Assembly: GCA_945859605.1 (NCBI GenBank)
Contig: OX243825.1
Location: 28,214,412 to 28,278,411, forward strand
Direction: 5' to 3'
Length of the DNA: 64,000 nt
DNA from: Lumbricus rubellus
Lineage: Eukaryota > Annelida > Clitellata > Crassiclitellata > Lumbricidae
Program-made: the position numbers and the translations under genes
Part shown: one piece after another, positions 9,608 through 20,100 of the stretch
Layout of the letters: each line of letters opens with the position of its first letter
How positions within the stretch are numbered: position 1 is the stretch's first letter
Notes under the pieces: model-generated
Database searches by the model: none
Told to the model about the DNA's origin: nothing
What the model saw: the letters and a program-made list of their open reading frames with translations, nothing else

Positions 9608-11853
9608 CCCATTAGTGCCCAAAGTGGTAAAACCCAACAAATTAAGTTGTGGTTTCAGTAATCTCAACAACTTGGTGCAGTAACATGGCTGATAACTTAT
9701 TTATTGATTCGTGCTACATTATCAGTACTTTCCATACTGTCCTTTATAACGGACGTCGGGCACTAGCCCAGTGCTTAGGTTGCCATTGAGAATTAAGCCT
9801 TCTTCTTATTTCATACAATGCTTGGTGAATGTTTTTGATGATTTGCAATATCTATTTACTTCATTAGCTAATTATCTTCATTTACCTAATGTCAAGTGCA
9901 GGGCACCAGCTTATTTGCGAGCGTTTCATGTATTGTGATAGTGCTTGTGGCTCTAAGGATAAAGGTTTCCAACACATTTCTCAAGCCTTGCAATGGCAGT
10001 TTGTGTTTCCTAGTACAATCCAATTATTGTTACCATCGCATTGTACATCAGGCTTACAGGACTGCAGCAGCACGTTGACCTTGGGTGGATGGTACGCCAA
10101 GCACTTGAGTACTGGATGGTACGCCATAGCGACCCATGACACTGCTTGAGAAATGGAAGCTGGATGATAGTTTTTAGAGGTGAAATGAAAGTTGGATTGA
10201 TGAAAAAACGCAAGAGAAATGGAATCTGGATGATGGTTCTCTTACAGGTGAAATAGAAGCTGGATTGACGAAAATAACGCATGATAAATAAAAGCTGGAT
10301 GAAAGTATTTCTAGATCTGAAAAGGAAGCAGGATTGATAAGAAAACCGCTTAAGTAATGGAAGCTGGACGACAATATTTTTATATATGAAATAGAGGCTG
10401 GATTGACTAAAATAACAGGCTAGAAATAGAAGCTGGATGAAGGTATTTTTAGATTTGACGTAGAAATGGGTGCATGTTGGAATACATGAATGAAAATCAT
10501 CAATCCAGCTTCCATTTAAGAAAAAAAACCATTTTTGTAAATCCAGCTTCTATTTCATCAATACTATTCGTCAGTAGACCAGTTGTCGTTAGACCAATTG
10601 TCCGGAGACGAGTTGTCGTTAGACGAGTTGTCGGTAGACCAGTTGTCGTGGAACCCTTGTGTACACTTACATCTGTTGCCTTGTCATGAGTCAAACTTCT
10701 GCTGCCTTAGTAAACTTTGTAAGAGATACCAAGCTATGTCATACAGGTAGACTGATTGGACATCACAATTTCCGTTGCCTGATTCATATCATGTTAGCAT
10801 CGCGCCGATCTTACTTATCAAAACCGCCCATGCCTTGATTGTAGAGCAGGAACATGGAAGTTTGAAAAACAGACATGGCTTTCTTCTGGCTGTGTGACTA
10901 TCCCTGCACACGACCCTCGTCTACCATCCTAAAAGTTCATGCACTGAAGACTAATAGGCCTACTAAGGATTATGTTCTATACAGGGTGGGCGCATCTTGA
11001 ACCAAGTGCAAAACAGGGGAAATCAGAAATGAGCCAAAGCCTACGTCGTCGGGAGGGAATGGTCGGCCGGGGAGAGGACGGACAAGGATTGAGTCCGGTC
11101 TCCTCTCGGGGGGGGGGGGGGTAAAAGTTTCTTACAACACAGCGATCACGCCAACAAATAATCAGTAGGCTATAGTGAGGCGTGATACTAGTTCTTTGCA
11201 CCTGGCTGCTATGGGTTTCAAGGTAAATTGACCTGTGTACAGGTTCCTCAAGTACAGGCTCCTTCATTACATGCCCCACCGTACCCAGACTCATGTCAGA
11301 AGTGCAAAAGTCTGCAATATTCATGTCAAAATAGTGAGTCGCCAGTCTGAATAAACTGTAGGCTGATGCTTACTTCATATTACAAGTAATGCAACGACGG
11401 TGGTAATTGCTGGAACAATGGCGCATAGAGACTTACTGTAGGAAACGTCATCTCTGGGCTAGTGCCCGACGTCCGTTATAAAGGACGCTTACATTGCAAT
11501 CGAAATTTCCTTAGGAAAACTTGCGGCAATTGGGATAATATTTTGTCAGGATATTGACCAATATGGCTACTACAAACAACATTTACAGTTTCTCTAAATT
11601 CCTCCTCGTTCAATGCCAAACATAAATATAATATCTATGGGTAGCGAGGATTTTAGACATGCTGCAATAGACACACTAGCACAAGCAATAAAATATTTAT
11701 AATCCACATAATCCGGCAATCAAAATAGTGGAATCTGTAGCCAATTGACCCACCAATTTAAAAAAATAGTGATGACTATATTATACAGTTAGCTCTAATT
11801 TTGGCAACGTGTTTTCCGAGCGTCCTTTATAACGGACGTCGGGCACTAATGGG
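9608..11853. mobile_element. piggyBac-like non-autonomous element, 2246 bp, in FB1-B (copy 1)
   Basis: It is flanked by TTAA on both sides (9604-9607, 11854-11857) with 13-bp inverted ends CCCATTAGTGCCC. A subterminal motif like GACGTCCGTTATAAAGGACG occurs near both ends (around 9740, 11470 and 11825). The intact fold-back at 62,580 shows the corresponding uninterrupted sequence. TTAA targets and 13-bp CCC-starting ends are typical of piggyBac. I see no transposase. Small frames (9889-10149; 10977-11324 on the minus strand) have no recognised domain. A poly-G run lies near 11,110. Confidence 0.8.
10143..10655. mobile_element. FB1-C: fold-back copy lacking its left outer repeats
   Basis: The inner array (core GGAAGCTGGAT every 34-35 bp) and the right outer 15-bp repeats ending TTGTCGTGGAACC are present. 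On the left the array begins at GCTTGAGAAATGG with no 15-bp repeats. Instead there is a short duplicated TGGATGGTACGCCA motif. It lies inside the piggyBac-like element and is therefore the innermost layer of a three-level nest. Confidence 0.75.
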
Positions 11854-12294
11854 TTAATTTCGTCAATCCAGCTTCTATTTCACCTGTTAGAGAACCATCA
11901 TCCAGATTCCATTTCTCTTGCGTTTTTTCATCAATCCAACCTCCATTTCACCTCTAAAAACTATCATCCAGCTTCCATTTCTCAAGCGCTGGATAAGTTG
12001 TCAGTAGACCAGTTGTCGTTAGACGAATTGTCCGGAGACCAATTGTCGTTAGACGAGTTGTCGTTAGACGAGTTGTCGTGACACCACTTAAAATATTCAC
12101 CAAATTTAGTGCTTTTATCTTGGTTAAATATCACTTTACATCAAGGTCCTGTGTACTTGCCTATTTTATTATTCTCAAACAGGTTAAGCATTTTGTTAGC
12201 ATTTGCAAGTCTGTCATTTTGTTATCGTTTGCAAGGTTGCCAGTTTGTTAAAGTTTTTGCGTAAAATTATTTTTCGAATTGTTTACCTACCTTA

Positions 12295-12415
12295 GTCTGT
12301 CTCTGTCTTAGCAGCCTTGCCTTCTGAACATTGGTCTGGTTTCAGGGGTTGGGCCACGAGTGCTTCTGAATAGCCTACCTTGAAAAGGCGCTGAATAAAA
12401 TTTCTGAAATAAATA
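12295..12415 (+). mobile_element. L2-type 3' tail fragment
   Basis: GGTTGGGCCACGAGTGCTTC followed by CTTGAAAAGGCGCTGAATAA is a diverged version of the L2 3' signature in this window, ending in a short AAATAAATATT tail. No coding part remains. Confidence 0.5.
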
Positions 12416-12654
12416 TTTGGTTATTGATGTCCAGTGTTACTGAGAGAAAAAATAAAAATGCAATGATGGAAAGTATACATTACGGCTGAGGTATGGCTAT
12501 GAAGGGAGAAGATGGCTGCCAGAAAACTGATTTTAAATCAAATCAAATTTTGATATAAAGAAAATGATTAAAACGTACTCTTGAAATGTTAGAAATTGCC
12601 TCTATAAACTCGGGAATTTTTAAGTCATATTGCTGTGGCCACCCTGTATATATA

Positions 12655-12860
12655 TTTAGTAGGCCTACCAGCATATTTGGTTAGCACATTGGCGTGGAAA
12701 TCAGCAGATCTGAGTTTGATTCTTGAAGCCCTCCCTATTGGATCGATGTGCTTTGTAGGATGCTATTAGTGTCATTGCAGGCTGTTTGTGCTGTTAGTGT
12801 TTAAGCGCCTTCGTGAGGTTTTTGTAAGGCGCTATATAAATGTTCATATACATACATACA
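12655..12860 (+). mobile_element. tRNA-derived SINE with an L2-like tail
   Basis: The 5' half has an A-box-like TTAGCACATTGGCG (12681-12694) and, about 25 bp on, a B-box-like GAGTTTGATTCT (12712-12723). The 3' end is AAGGCGCTATATAAATG with TACA repeats. Sharing the L2 3' end fits SINEs mobilised by a partner LINE. The A box is imperfect and no cloverleaf was folded. Confidence 0.55.
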
Positions 12861-13109
12861 AGATTGATGTTAATTAAGATTGTTTCATGTAATCATACTG
12901 TGTTTGCCAGTATGATTTCAATAAAGAATTTTTATATTTTTGGTCATTATGTATGTGCATGTATGTATCTAAAAGCTTACTATGGCAACCTTTGAGCACC
13001 TCACTAAATTTGTGATGGTTAAGCAGCATAGGAACAGGAGATCTTTTTGTGGAATAGTAATTAAATTACTCATTTTTACCCAAGGAAAAGCTAAATTCTT
13101 TTAACTTAC

Positions 13110-13368
13110 TTGCTTTTGTCATTTGCTGCTGTAGATGCTGTTCCCATGAATGATCCCGTTGGCACTGCAAATTGCTTGGCAGTGGAAGAAAAGATCAAAT
13201 CATGGTTTCGATGGACAAGACATAGAGCGGTTGGAAGGAAAAGACGCTATGAACTGTCGGTGTTACTGTGGTCATTGGTTGGTGATGGTTCACACTTCCA
13301 GTGAGCATGACAGTGATCTTGAAGAGGAACAACAAAGCCCATTGAGCAACGAGGGCCTCTACTTCTAA
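13110..13368 (+). CDS. Possible host exon (unrecognised)
   Basis: Two overlapping frames are open after a pyrimidine-rich CTTTTGTCATTTGCTGCTGTAG that could be a splice acceptor at about 13,135. The frame at 13150-13368 ends in an acidic tail (SEHDSDLEEEQQSPLSNEG) that looks protein-like. The other frame ends at 13304. Neither matches a family I know, and the region lies in otherwise non-repetitive sequence. It could be a last exon of a gene starting further left, or chance. Confidence 0.25.
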
Positions 13369-15592
13369 GGAACAATTCCTATCATCCACATGGAGTGGCA
13401 TTATCATATCTTCCAACCTCGGACCAAACCCACCCACTGTCCACTCAATTCTCATGCCCTTGACAGCATAAACGACTGATGCACAAGGCAGTTATTGCTG
13501 TAATGCTCTTTTTCCTCGGTATTCCTAGAACATGTTAAATCTGGGAGTGCTACAGCATAGAACTTTATTCTTTGTACAGACTGTTTAGTCAAGTTATAAT
13601 TATATCTAGCTACATTCCAATAATCTATTATATTATAGAATATTATAGTCTTGTTTATTTAATTTTCAAATTATTTTTATCTTATTGTTTATAGATATAT
13701 GTATTTTGTCAGTTTCTCTATGTGTGTGTATATTATATATTTATTTTATATAATGGGGAAGGGTTTAGAGTAATGGTAGCACTCTGTCATGAAGAGCACA
13801 TGGATGCGGAATTACTCCCTTCTACCCTCCCAAAGGTCCATGCAACCTTCCATTCGGCAGATGGCATAATTAAAATGAGCAATAAAACATGATAGAGCCT
13901 TGCAATGGCTGTTGTTAGTTAAAACACGACTCCTGTAGTAGCTTTTTTGTTATTCGTTCATATTATGGATTGTAATCACAATGCAGTTTGAAATTAAACG
14001 AAGATATTAGATATTTTATTACTTCAAACTTACTCCGCAGTATGATTGAAGTTCATAGTGTGAATTGAAATAATGATCACAAGTTGGGGAGTCAAATTTA
14101 ACGCAGTCATGCACTGCTCTATTTTGTCCTGCTCATTTTACCAATGCATCTGCCCAATGTAAGGCTGAGCCGACCCTTGGGTGGGTAGTGGGAAGCTATC
14201 CTGTTTTTGTGCACTCTTTATGCTCTTTATTCTGAAAACCCTTAACTGGTTTTATTTATATGGTTTAATATCTCATTAAAGAACCAGGTTTTTCATTGTT
14301 TATAAATTTGGTGCGAAAGTTTCTCAACGTATAATGATTACGTTCTGCAATAGTATAAAATTTACGTTTTCACAGGATTAAAATTGTTAAGGTTGCAACT
14401 TCTCATTTTTATCCATTTACTGTTATGTTTCTGTGGTTACTCGTTTCATTTAAGATGGGATGCGTATTTATTATGTTAGTGTTACTGCCTATGTTTGTGT
14501 TTTATATCAGACTAGATAAGCCATCTGCTTAGAGTGCAATGGTTCTCAGGATTTGCTGAAAATATATTCCAGTGGAAAATTGTATTTTTCTTGCAATAAG
14601 TAAGATGTTGCTTTAATCGGAATTATTATTCGTTATATGCTATTGTGTTTAAGTCAGGATATTGCGATAATTAGAAATAATAATCATTTTAATATCTTGT
14701 TAGGGACAAAATGCGTATTTGAGAATGGTCCGCTAAGACATTTTTGTTTATTACAGGTATTAGTGCTCAAGAAGGTTCAATCCACGCGGCCACATTACAT
14801 ATAACAGTAATAGGTATAGAGTTAAAATATAACCCTAATTTAACTAATTGTAAGGATTCTATTTTGGACTGCATTGTGTAATTTGTGTGGTTATAAAGAG
14901 AAAGCAAGTGAGCTTTTTGTGTAGCACCATTGTTCCGTGTGTAGTCATTTCTCAAAAAATTTGAAATTTAATATTTAACGTTCTCAGTTTTCAGTAGATT
15001 GATTCATTAAGTTTTTTCAAGTCAAAACATGGATATAAATTCAATGTTCACACATCATTTTTTCATTCAATGTTTGATAATAATTATAAAGATGATTGTT
15101 TCCTGCATTTTAACAAATTGGATATTTGTTCTATGACTATGTTTTGATTGCTTTTTATTGCTTCTAAGTTGAATATATTTCACTAATTTAGCTGAACTTC
15201 AGTCTCTAGTATAAGCTTTTGCTTTACGATAATTTGTGCAATTTTTTCTGAATGCAATGTCGATTTCAAGGTCTTCTGTATAAATAAATGATTGATTGAT
15301 ATTTTGACATTTCATAAGTCTTAGTGTTTAAATGATTGAACATGTAGTTAAAAAATTAGCTGCAGAATGTTCTTTTTGCCATTTGTATGAATTTAGTTAT
15401 TTTGATAATTTATTGTATTATGCATTACTGTCATAAATATTGTTTTTATTTCTAATAATACAATGAATGGTGTGAACTTTGTTAAAACTATTTTCGTGGA
15501 AACTTGTGTTTTCTATTTCATGTAAGAAGTATATTTGATGCTCCTGAATACAATCTCAGAAGTGTGTATTCTTTTGGGATTAATTTTAAGAT
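13369..15592. other. A+T-rich non-repetitive sequence, no gene seen
   Basis: There is no frame beyond about 60 codons, no terminal repeats and no retroelement signature. It could hold introns or a long 3' UTR of the possible exon just upstream, but nothing in the sequence decides that. Confidence 0.5.
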
Positions 15593-15681
15593 AAAAATGT
15601 GGCTGTAACGGATTCTCATATGAATTTCTGCATATTTAATATACAGAAATTCAAATGAGAATCCGTTACAGCCACATTTTT
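15593..15681. repeat. Near-perfect hairpin, 38-bp arms, 13-nt loop
   Basis: The left arm 15593-15630 contains TGTGGCTGTAACGGATTCTC and the right arm 15644-15681 its reverse complement, with one mismatch. The loop is CATATTTAATATA. It directly precedes an L2 3' fragment. It could be a tiny fold-back element or a structured RNA. There is no evidence of transcription. Confidence 0.85.
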
Positions 15682-15694
15682 AGGTCTACAACTG

Positions 15695-15905
15695 GACCTC
15701 ATATTTAGCCTTCTCGGTTGTTGGCCCGTCCACATGGAATGGGCTCCCGCTTGCGCTACGCTCGCTACCTCGGAATAATTTGCCTGCCTTCTACAAGTTA
15801 CTTAAGACCTATTTTTTTAGCCGTGGCTTGGCTGGGAGCGCCTCTGAGTAGACTTCTTGAAGAGGCGCTATATAAGTTTTCGGAATGAATGAATGAATGA
15901 ATATT
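15695..15905 (+). mobile_element. L2-type LINE, 3' end fragment
   Basis: A frame resembling FSVVGPSTWNGLPL...NLPAFYKLLKTYFF gives the last residues of an L2 ORF, followed by GGGAGCGCCTCTGAGTAGAC, GAGGCGCTATATAAG and a GAATGAATGAATGA tail. Confidence 0.7.
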
Positions 15906-16420
15906 TACCATTAGAGGCGTTGTGAGGGCAGACTGTAGGCAGAATGGTTGGTTACACGTAGTCCCAAGTACATTCAACCTCGCAGGGCCAACAGCGGCTG
16001 ATCATTTACCAATAGCGGCCCTATAGAGGCAGTGTCAGAGTAGACAGGAATAATAGGCGGTTCCTTACAAATGCGAACGCCTAGCCCACGGATAGCGATG
16101 AATAACCAACAGCGGTCCTACAAACGCCCCTATAGGGGCATTAAAAAGAGTAGACTGAACAATAGGCGGCCCCCTACATATACGAACGCCGAGCCGACAT
16201 CTAACGATGAATTGCCAACCATTGGGCCTGTAGAGGCCGACGCTGTTAACAATGAATGGTAGCCCGCACTCATACACCGTAGGTCCGGCAGATTACCCCG
16301 TAGGCGCAGCCTGTGAAGCGCGCTGTGCTAAATGAGGCGATGAATATAACGTTGGCCCTGTATCGGCAAGATCATCCGCGCCATGATGGCGCGGATGATC
16401 TTTACAGGCCAATTTAGCAT
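15906..16420. repeat. Diverged ~110-bp tandem repeats with a 35-bp perfect palindrome
   Basis: Motifs such as CAATAGGCGG, TACGAACGCC and GCGATGAAT recur about every 110 bp between 15,960 and 16,260. At 16368-16402 lies AAGATCATCCGCGCCAT, one base, and its exact reverse complement. About 10 more bases pair outside it (TTGGCC-CTGTA with TACAG-GCCAA). It is G+C-rich compared with its surroundings. Its origin is unknown. Confidence 0.6.
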
Positions 16421-18004
16421 TCGCCATATCTGCAAGTTGAAGTTATCACACATCTCTAAGATGTGGGCTAACTATATCGGCATGGCACGGGCCCCGCGAT
16501 TTCTGGCTGTCTGGAAAGAACTGAACCTTGAGGAACACCCAGATTAACATGAACCCATTGGGTTCGAGAGTCACCAGATATAATCATTTGAGTTCTTTCA
16601 GAAAGGTACGACTGGAACCAAGATAGGGGAGGCCTTTAACACCATAGGCTCAAGGGCGTAACTTTGTCTCAAAAAGTGGTGGTGACTATGATTCCTCTTG
16701 CAAAACGCCCTCCCTGCTCCATACCCCACGTGATATGTAGTGAACAGTTTGGCTGTTCCGGGGTATTTTATAATTGTTCCATAGCCTAATCAGTAATTTG
16801 CGTTTTGATGGTGTGTCTATTTTTGTTTTTAATATAAATTTATTTTTTGTGTTTCTTTGAAAGATTTTGCTGCTACTTCTGTTTCGATCATTATAATGAT
16901 GCCAAAATGTAATGCATAGCCATTAATGCAAACTATAAGTGTAAAGTACGCTTTTCCATACAATACCGGCCGGTATATCGAATGATATTGAACAATTAAT
17001 TTGACTGCATAAGCTTACAAATAATCATTAAAAATTATAATATAATTATAGGCATTCTCACAGTTGGCACCAAGCCGCGGTCCAAGCGGGCAAACGCCCC
17101 CTATCATTCGCCTTGGCTTTGGGGAAAACGCCCTCTGTGTTTGAATGCAATGCAGGTCCATTCTTAGCAAGCAATTTTTCTTGTGCTTCAAAAATATAGA
17201 TGCAGTCGAAAATCCTCTCAGAATCAAATAGAGCACTGTAACAGTAGCCTACCAGTACATTTTAAAATTGATTTGAGGCTTTAGAGGTCATTAGGTTTTC
17301 AGAAATACCAATGGGTAACAAAGGGCGTTTTGCCCATGTGAGAATAAAACGTCCGTTTGAGGCACCTTGTATTTAATTATTTTACATTGTCATCCCTTTA
17401 GAAATTTTATAGAACACAATTGTACTTTATTTGGGACATTCAACACATCTTACAGTAATTTCAAACTTGAAATGCTATTAGGCTAATCAAGTTGTAAAAT
17501 AGCAAAAGCCGTTTAAAAGTCGTTTTGTCCTCCCATCCCTTTCCTTCCCTTCTCTCTTCCCTCGCCTTCCTTTATCCAGATTTGCAAGTCCAGAATGTAT
17601 ACAGCAAAATGGATGACTTCATCTAATTATTATAAACCAAGCACGTGTAAGTAAGAACTGCAAGGTAGTGTGGACAATAAACACAATGAGGAAGCCTTTA
17701 TCAACTTTGCCGACATTGCGATATTGAATATCCAGGAATAGCCTTTACCTGTGTACTACAGTAACTGTGTAGACAGTATACGCTTGACAGCCAAATGGTT
17801 TCAAAAATATTTACGTGCAGGACCAAAAAGTGGTGGTGACTGTCACGACCACTTTTAAAAGTGGTGGTGACTGGACACCACCGTCACAATAGAAAGTTAC
17901 GCCTATGCATGGGCTAACTATCTGCGTGTGGCGGTGAATTAATTTCTGCATATAAAATTTCGTATATAGGGTTTCTGTGTGTGGCGGTGAATTAACCGAC
18001 AAGT
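16421..18004. other. Intergenic sequence, no gene seen
   Basis: Only short frames occur. A small palindrome (GACCACTTTTAAAAGTGGTG) lies near 17,845, and a related AAAAGTGGTGGTGACT motif occurs at 16,672. Nothing else is recognisable. Confidence 0.5.
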
Positions 18005-18271
18005 ACCAAATCCCAGACTGGCTGCCCGTACTCCAAACAATATGGCTGCCAACGAATGCAATAAAATTAGAGCGCGACCATCGACGACATTGTTTATCAT
18101 TTCAGCTTCAATTTCAGCAGAATGACTGCACTAACCCTAAAACTAACCCTAACCGACCCTCACGACGCCTAACCTAAGCCCTAACCGACCCTCACGTTGC
18201 GATGTCGTCGATAGGTCGCACTCTAATTTTATTGCATTCGTTAACGGCCATATTGTTTGGAGGGTGACCGG

Positions 18272-18917
18272 ACAAAACCCCCCCTGGACAAAAACCCCCC
18301 CGGACAAAAACCCCCCCGGACAAAAACCCCCCCGGACAGAAACCCCCCTGATTTAGCCTAGGACATTAACCCCCCCGGACAATTCCCCCCCTTTGCTGCG
18401 CAAAGTGCAGGTAGGCCTACAATTTGTTTAAACTTAGGCTAATTACCGAGTTCCCGTGCTGTGTCAACTAATTAGTGTCGTACGGGTAAACACCTGTCGC
18501 TGTCATTCAGGCGTGAACTTATAACTTGTTAGTGTCATTCAGTCACTCCGATATGAAGCTAGTACCTGTTTGTGTAATCTAGGACAGCATGAATCGTTGT
18601 CATCAATCCAGCTTCCATTTAAGAAGGAGTATTTTCATCAATCCAGCTTCCATTTGAGAAAGAGTATTTTCATCAATCCAGCTTCTATTTAAGTAAACTT
18701 TATTTGTATCAATCCGGCATCTATTTATATAGCAAGAATTCTTTTCATCAATCCAACTTGCGTACATAGGACACCGTTTTATAGTACGACAACTTATGTG
18801 CAATATATTCTACCAGGGGGGTTATGTCCTACCCTGGGGGGGTTTCGGTCCGGGGGGGTTTTTGTCCGGGGGGGTTTTTGTCCGGGGGGGTTTTTGTCCA
18901 GGGGGGGTTTTGTCCTA
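18272..18917. mobile_element. FB2: fold-back element with 17-bp C-rich outer repeats
   Basis: The left arm holds about five tandem 17-bp units CGGACAAAAACCCCCCC (18272-18352) plus decayed ones to about 18390. The right arm has the inverted units (CCGGGGGGGTTTTTGTC type, 18822-18917). The middle (18601-18765) carries the ~35-bp array otherwise seen in FB1. No coding frame or clear target duplication is seen. Confidence 0.7.
18601..18765 (-). repeat. ~35-bp array inside FB2
   Basis: The core CATCAATCCAGCTTCCATTT recurs five times, with TCCA starts near 18607, 18642, 18677, 18713 and 18752 (spacings 35, 35, 36, 39). Fourteen to eighteen variable bases lie between. It is the reverse complement of the core found in FB1. 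Confidence 0.85.
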
Positions 18918-18965
18918 CAACCTGTTTGGAGTACGGGCACTCGGGCAGCCAGTCTGGGATTTATC

Positions 18966-19440
18966 TATGTTGTTAATAATAATATTAATAATAATGATAA
19001 CGTTGTTAATCATAATAATCATAATATTAATAATGATAATTTTATCGATAGTGATAAAGTTTCTGAGGGAGTTTCTAACTCGAGGCAAAAAATAAAATTA
19101 ATACACACAATAATTAGTAAAATAATAATACCGATAATTATAATAGCATAATAATTATTATTAGTAGTAACAATTTATTATAATTCTTATAATAAACGTG
19201 TATTTTAGCGTCATAAATTATTGGCAACAGCATGGGTTTCAGCATTGGTGAAATAGTCGATTGTGGAAAATAATTCGTTCTAAATGCAATTCGAGTTGAT
19301 GCAAATGAATTTTACTTAAATAGCAGTGTGATTTATGAAAACAGGATAAAAGAAATCGAATCTGGGTTGATACTTGATAATGTCATTCTTAATCAAATGA
19401 GATGTAAAATAATTGCTGCCTGAAATAGTAGCAACATCGA
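18966..19440. other. A+T-rich unit sequence upstream of ZNF2
   Basis: It includes ATTTTATCGATAGTGATAAAG, which recurs near 35,932 upstream of ZNF3, and an AATAGTAGCAACATCGATTG motif that recurs near 36,160. It belongs to the duplicated unit. No gene is seen. Confidence 0.5.
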
Positions 19441-20100
19441 TTGAAAGAATTCTTGTGATCAGCCTGTTGGCTGTTGTATAATCTTGGTTCAATTTTAAAC
19501 TATAGATATGTGCCTGTTGTCTATTCTAGAGTCTGTGATTAAATTCATCTATGATTCACCGAAAATCTGTTTGCAGTGTTGGCAAATTTTCAGCACCCCG
19601 GATGAGTACACGTGTCATTTGTAGTCAAACACAAACTGTTGCTTAGTGCTTATCAAGATGTTCTCATTCTGTGATGTTCATAGAACATGTGGACTAAAAT
19701 ATTCACGCAATGAATCATAACATGGAAAGACAGTGAATGTGAATTTTGCATCCAAAAGTTTGCACGGAATAATTGTCTTGAGTAGCTGTGTAAGGGTAAC
19801 TGCAAGTTACGTCTTAGAACAGCAAACTGTGATGTGAAATTGCAGACAAGAAGTGAAAACAGAGAAAAGTCATAAAATGACAACTTGTATGTGAACACTT
19901 CAGCAGATTTAAGACTATAAAATCGCAGGAAATCTTTGTGTGTAAAGCAAATGCAAATTTATGTTACAAGACATTTGCATATATTATTGATTAACTGAAA
20001 AATCATAAAAAAATTCTCATTGGATAAAAACCTTTCCATTTTCCATTTATGCTAGAAATCATTTTCTGAAAGAAAAATCTAAATTGCCATACAAGAACTC
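19441..20100 (+). promoter_or_regulatory. ZNF2 5' flank or leader, shared by the ZNF units
   Basis: The block starts near TATAATCTTGGTTCAATTTT and runs to the first ATG, through CTGTTGTCTA...GTCTGTGATT, AGCACCCCGGATGAGTAC and a long A+T-rich stretch with GAATCATA-ACATGGAAAGAC. It is conserved upstream of ZNF3, ZNF4 and ZNF5, so it probably holds the promoter and 5' UTR. The 56-codon frame seen in later copies is broken here by TAA after VCD. Confidence 0.5.

Larger units (their letters stand above)
9224..12085. mobile_element. FB1-B: fold-back transposon opened by a piggyBac-like element
   Basis: The left end GGTTCCACGACAACTCG and right end CGAGTTGTCGTGACACC frame the same 15-bp outer repeats and ~34-bp inner array as FB1-A, in the opposite orientation. 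The element body is interrupted at a TTAA (9604) by a 2.2-kb element. Without it, FB1-B would be about 610 bp. The 9 bp beyond each end (GTTTCAATG and ACTTAAAAT) do not match, so one side has been exchanged or has diverged. Confidence 0.8.
18005..18965. repeat. Composite fold-back locus enclosing FB2
   Basis: AAATCCCAGACTGGCTGCCC at 18,009 is repeated inverted at about 18,945, so the whole locus can fold back. Inside its left part lies a 230-bp inverted repeat (arms CTCCAAACAATATGG and AACGAATGCAATAAAATTAG, about 18031-18263) whose loop holds CCCTAA-type telomere-like repeats (CTAACCCTAACCGACCCTCA). Next to it is the C-rich FB2 element. Confidence 0.7.

Noticed and set aside
12681..12723. Genuine tRNA gene
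   Set aside because: Box-like motifs are imperfect, no acceptor stem is apparent, and the sequence continues into an L2-type tail; better explained as a SINE.
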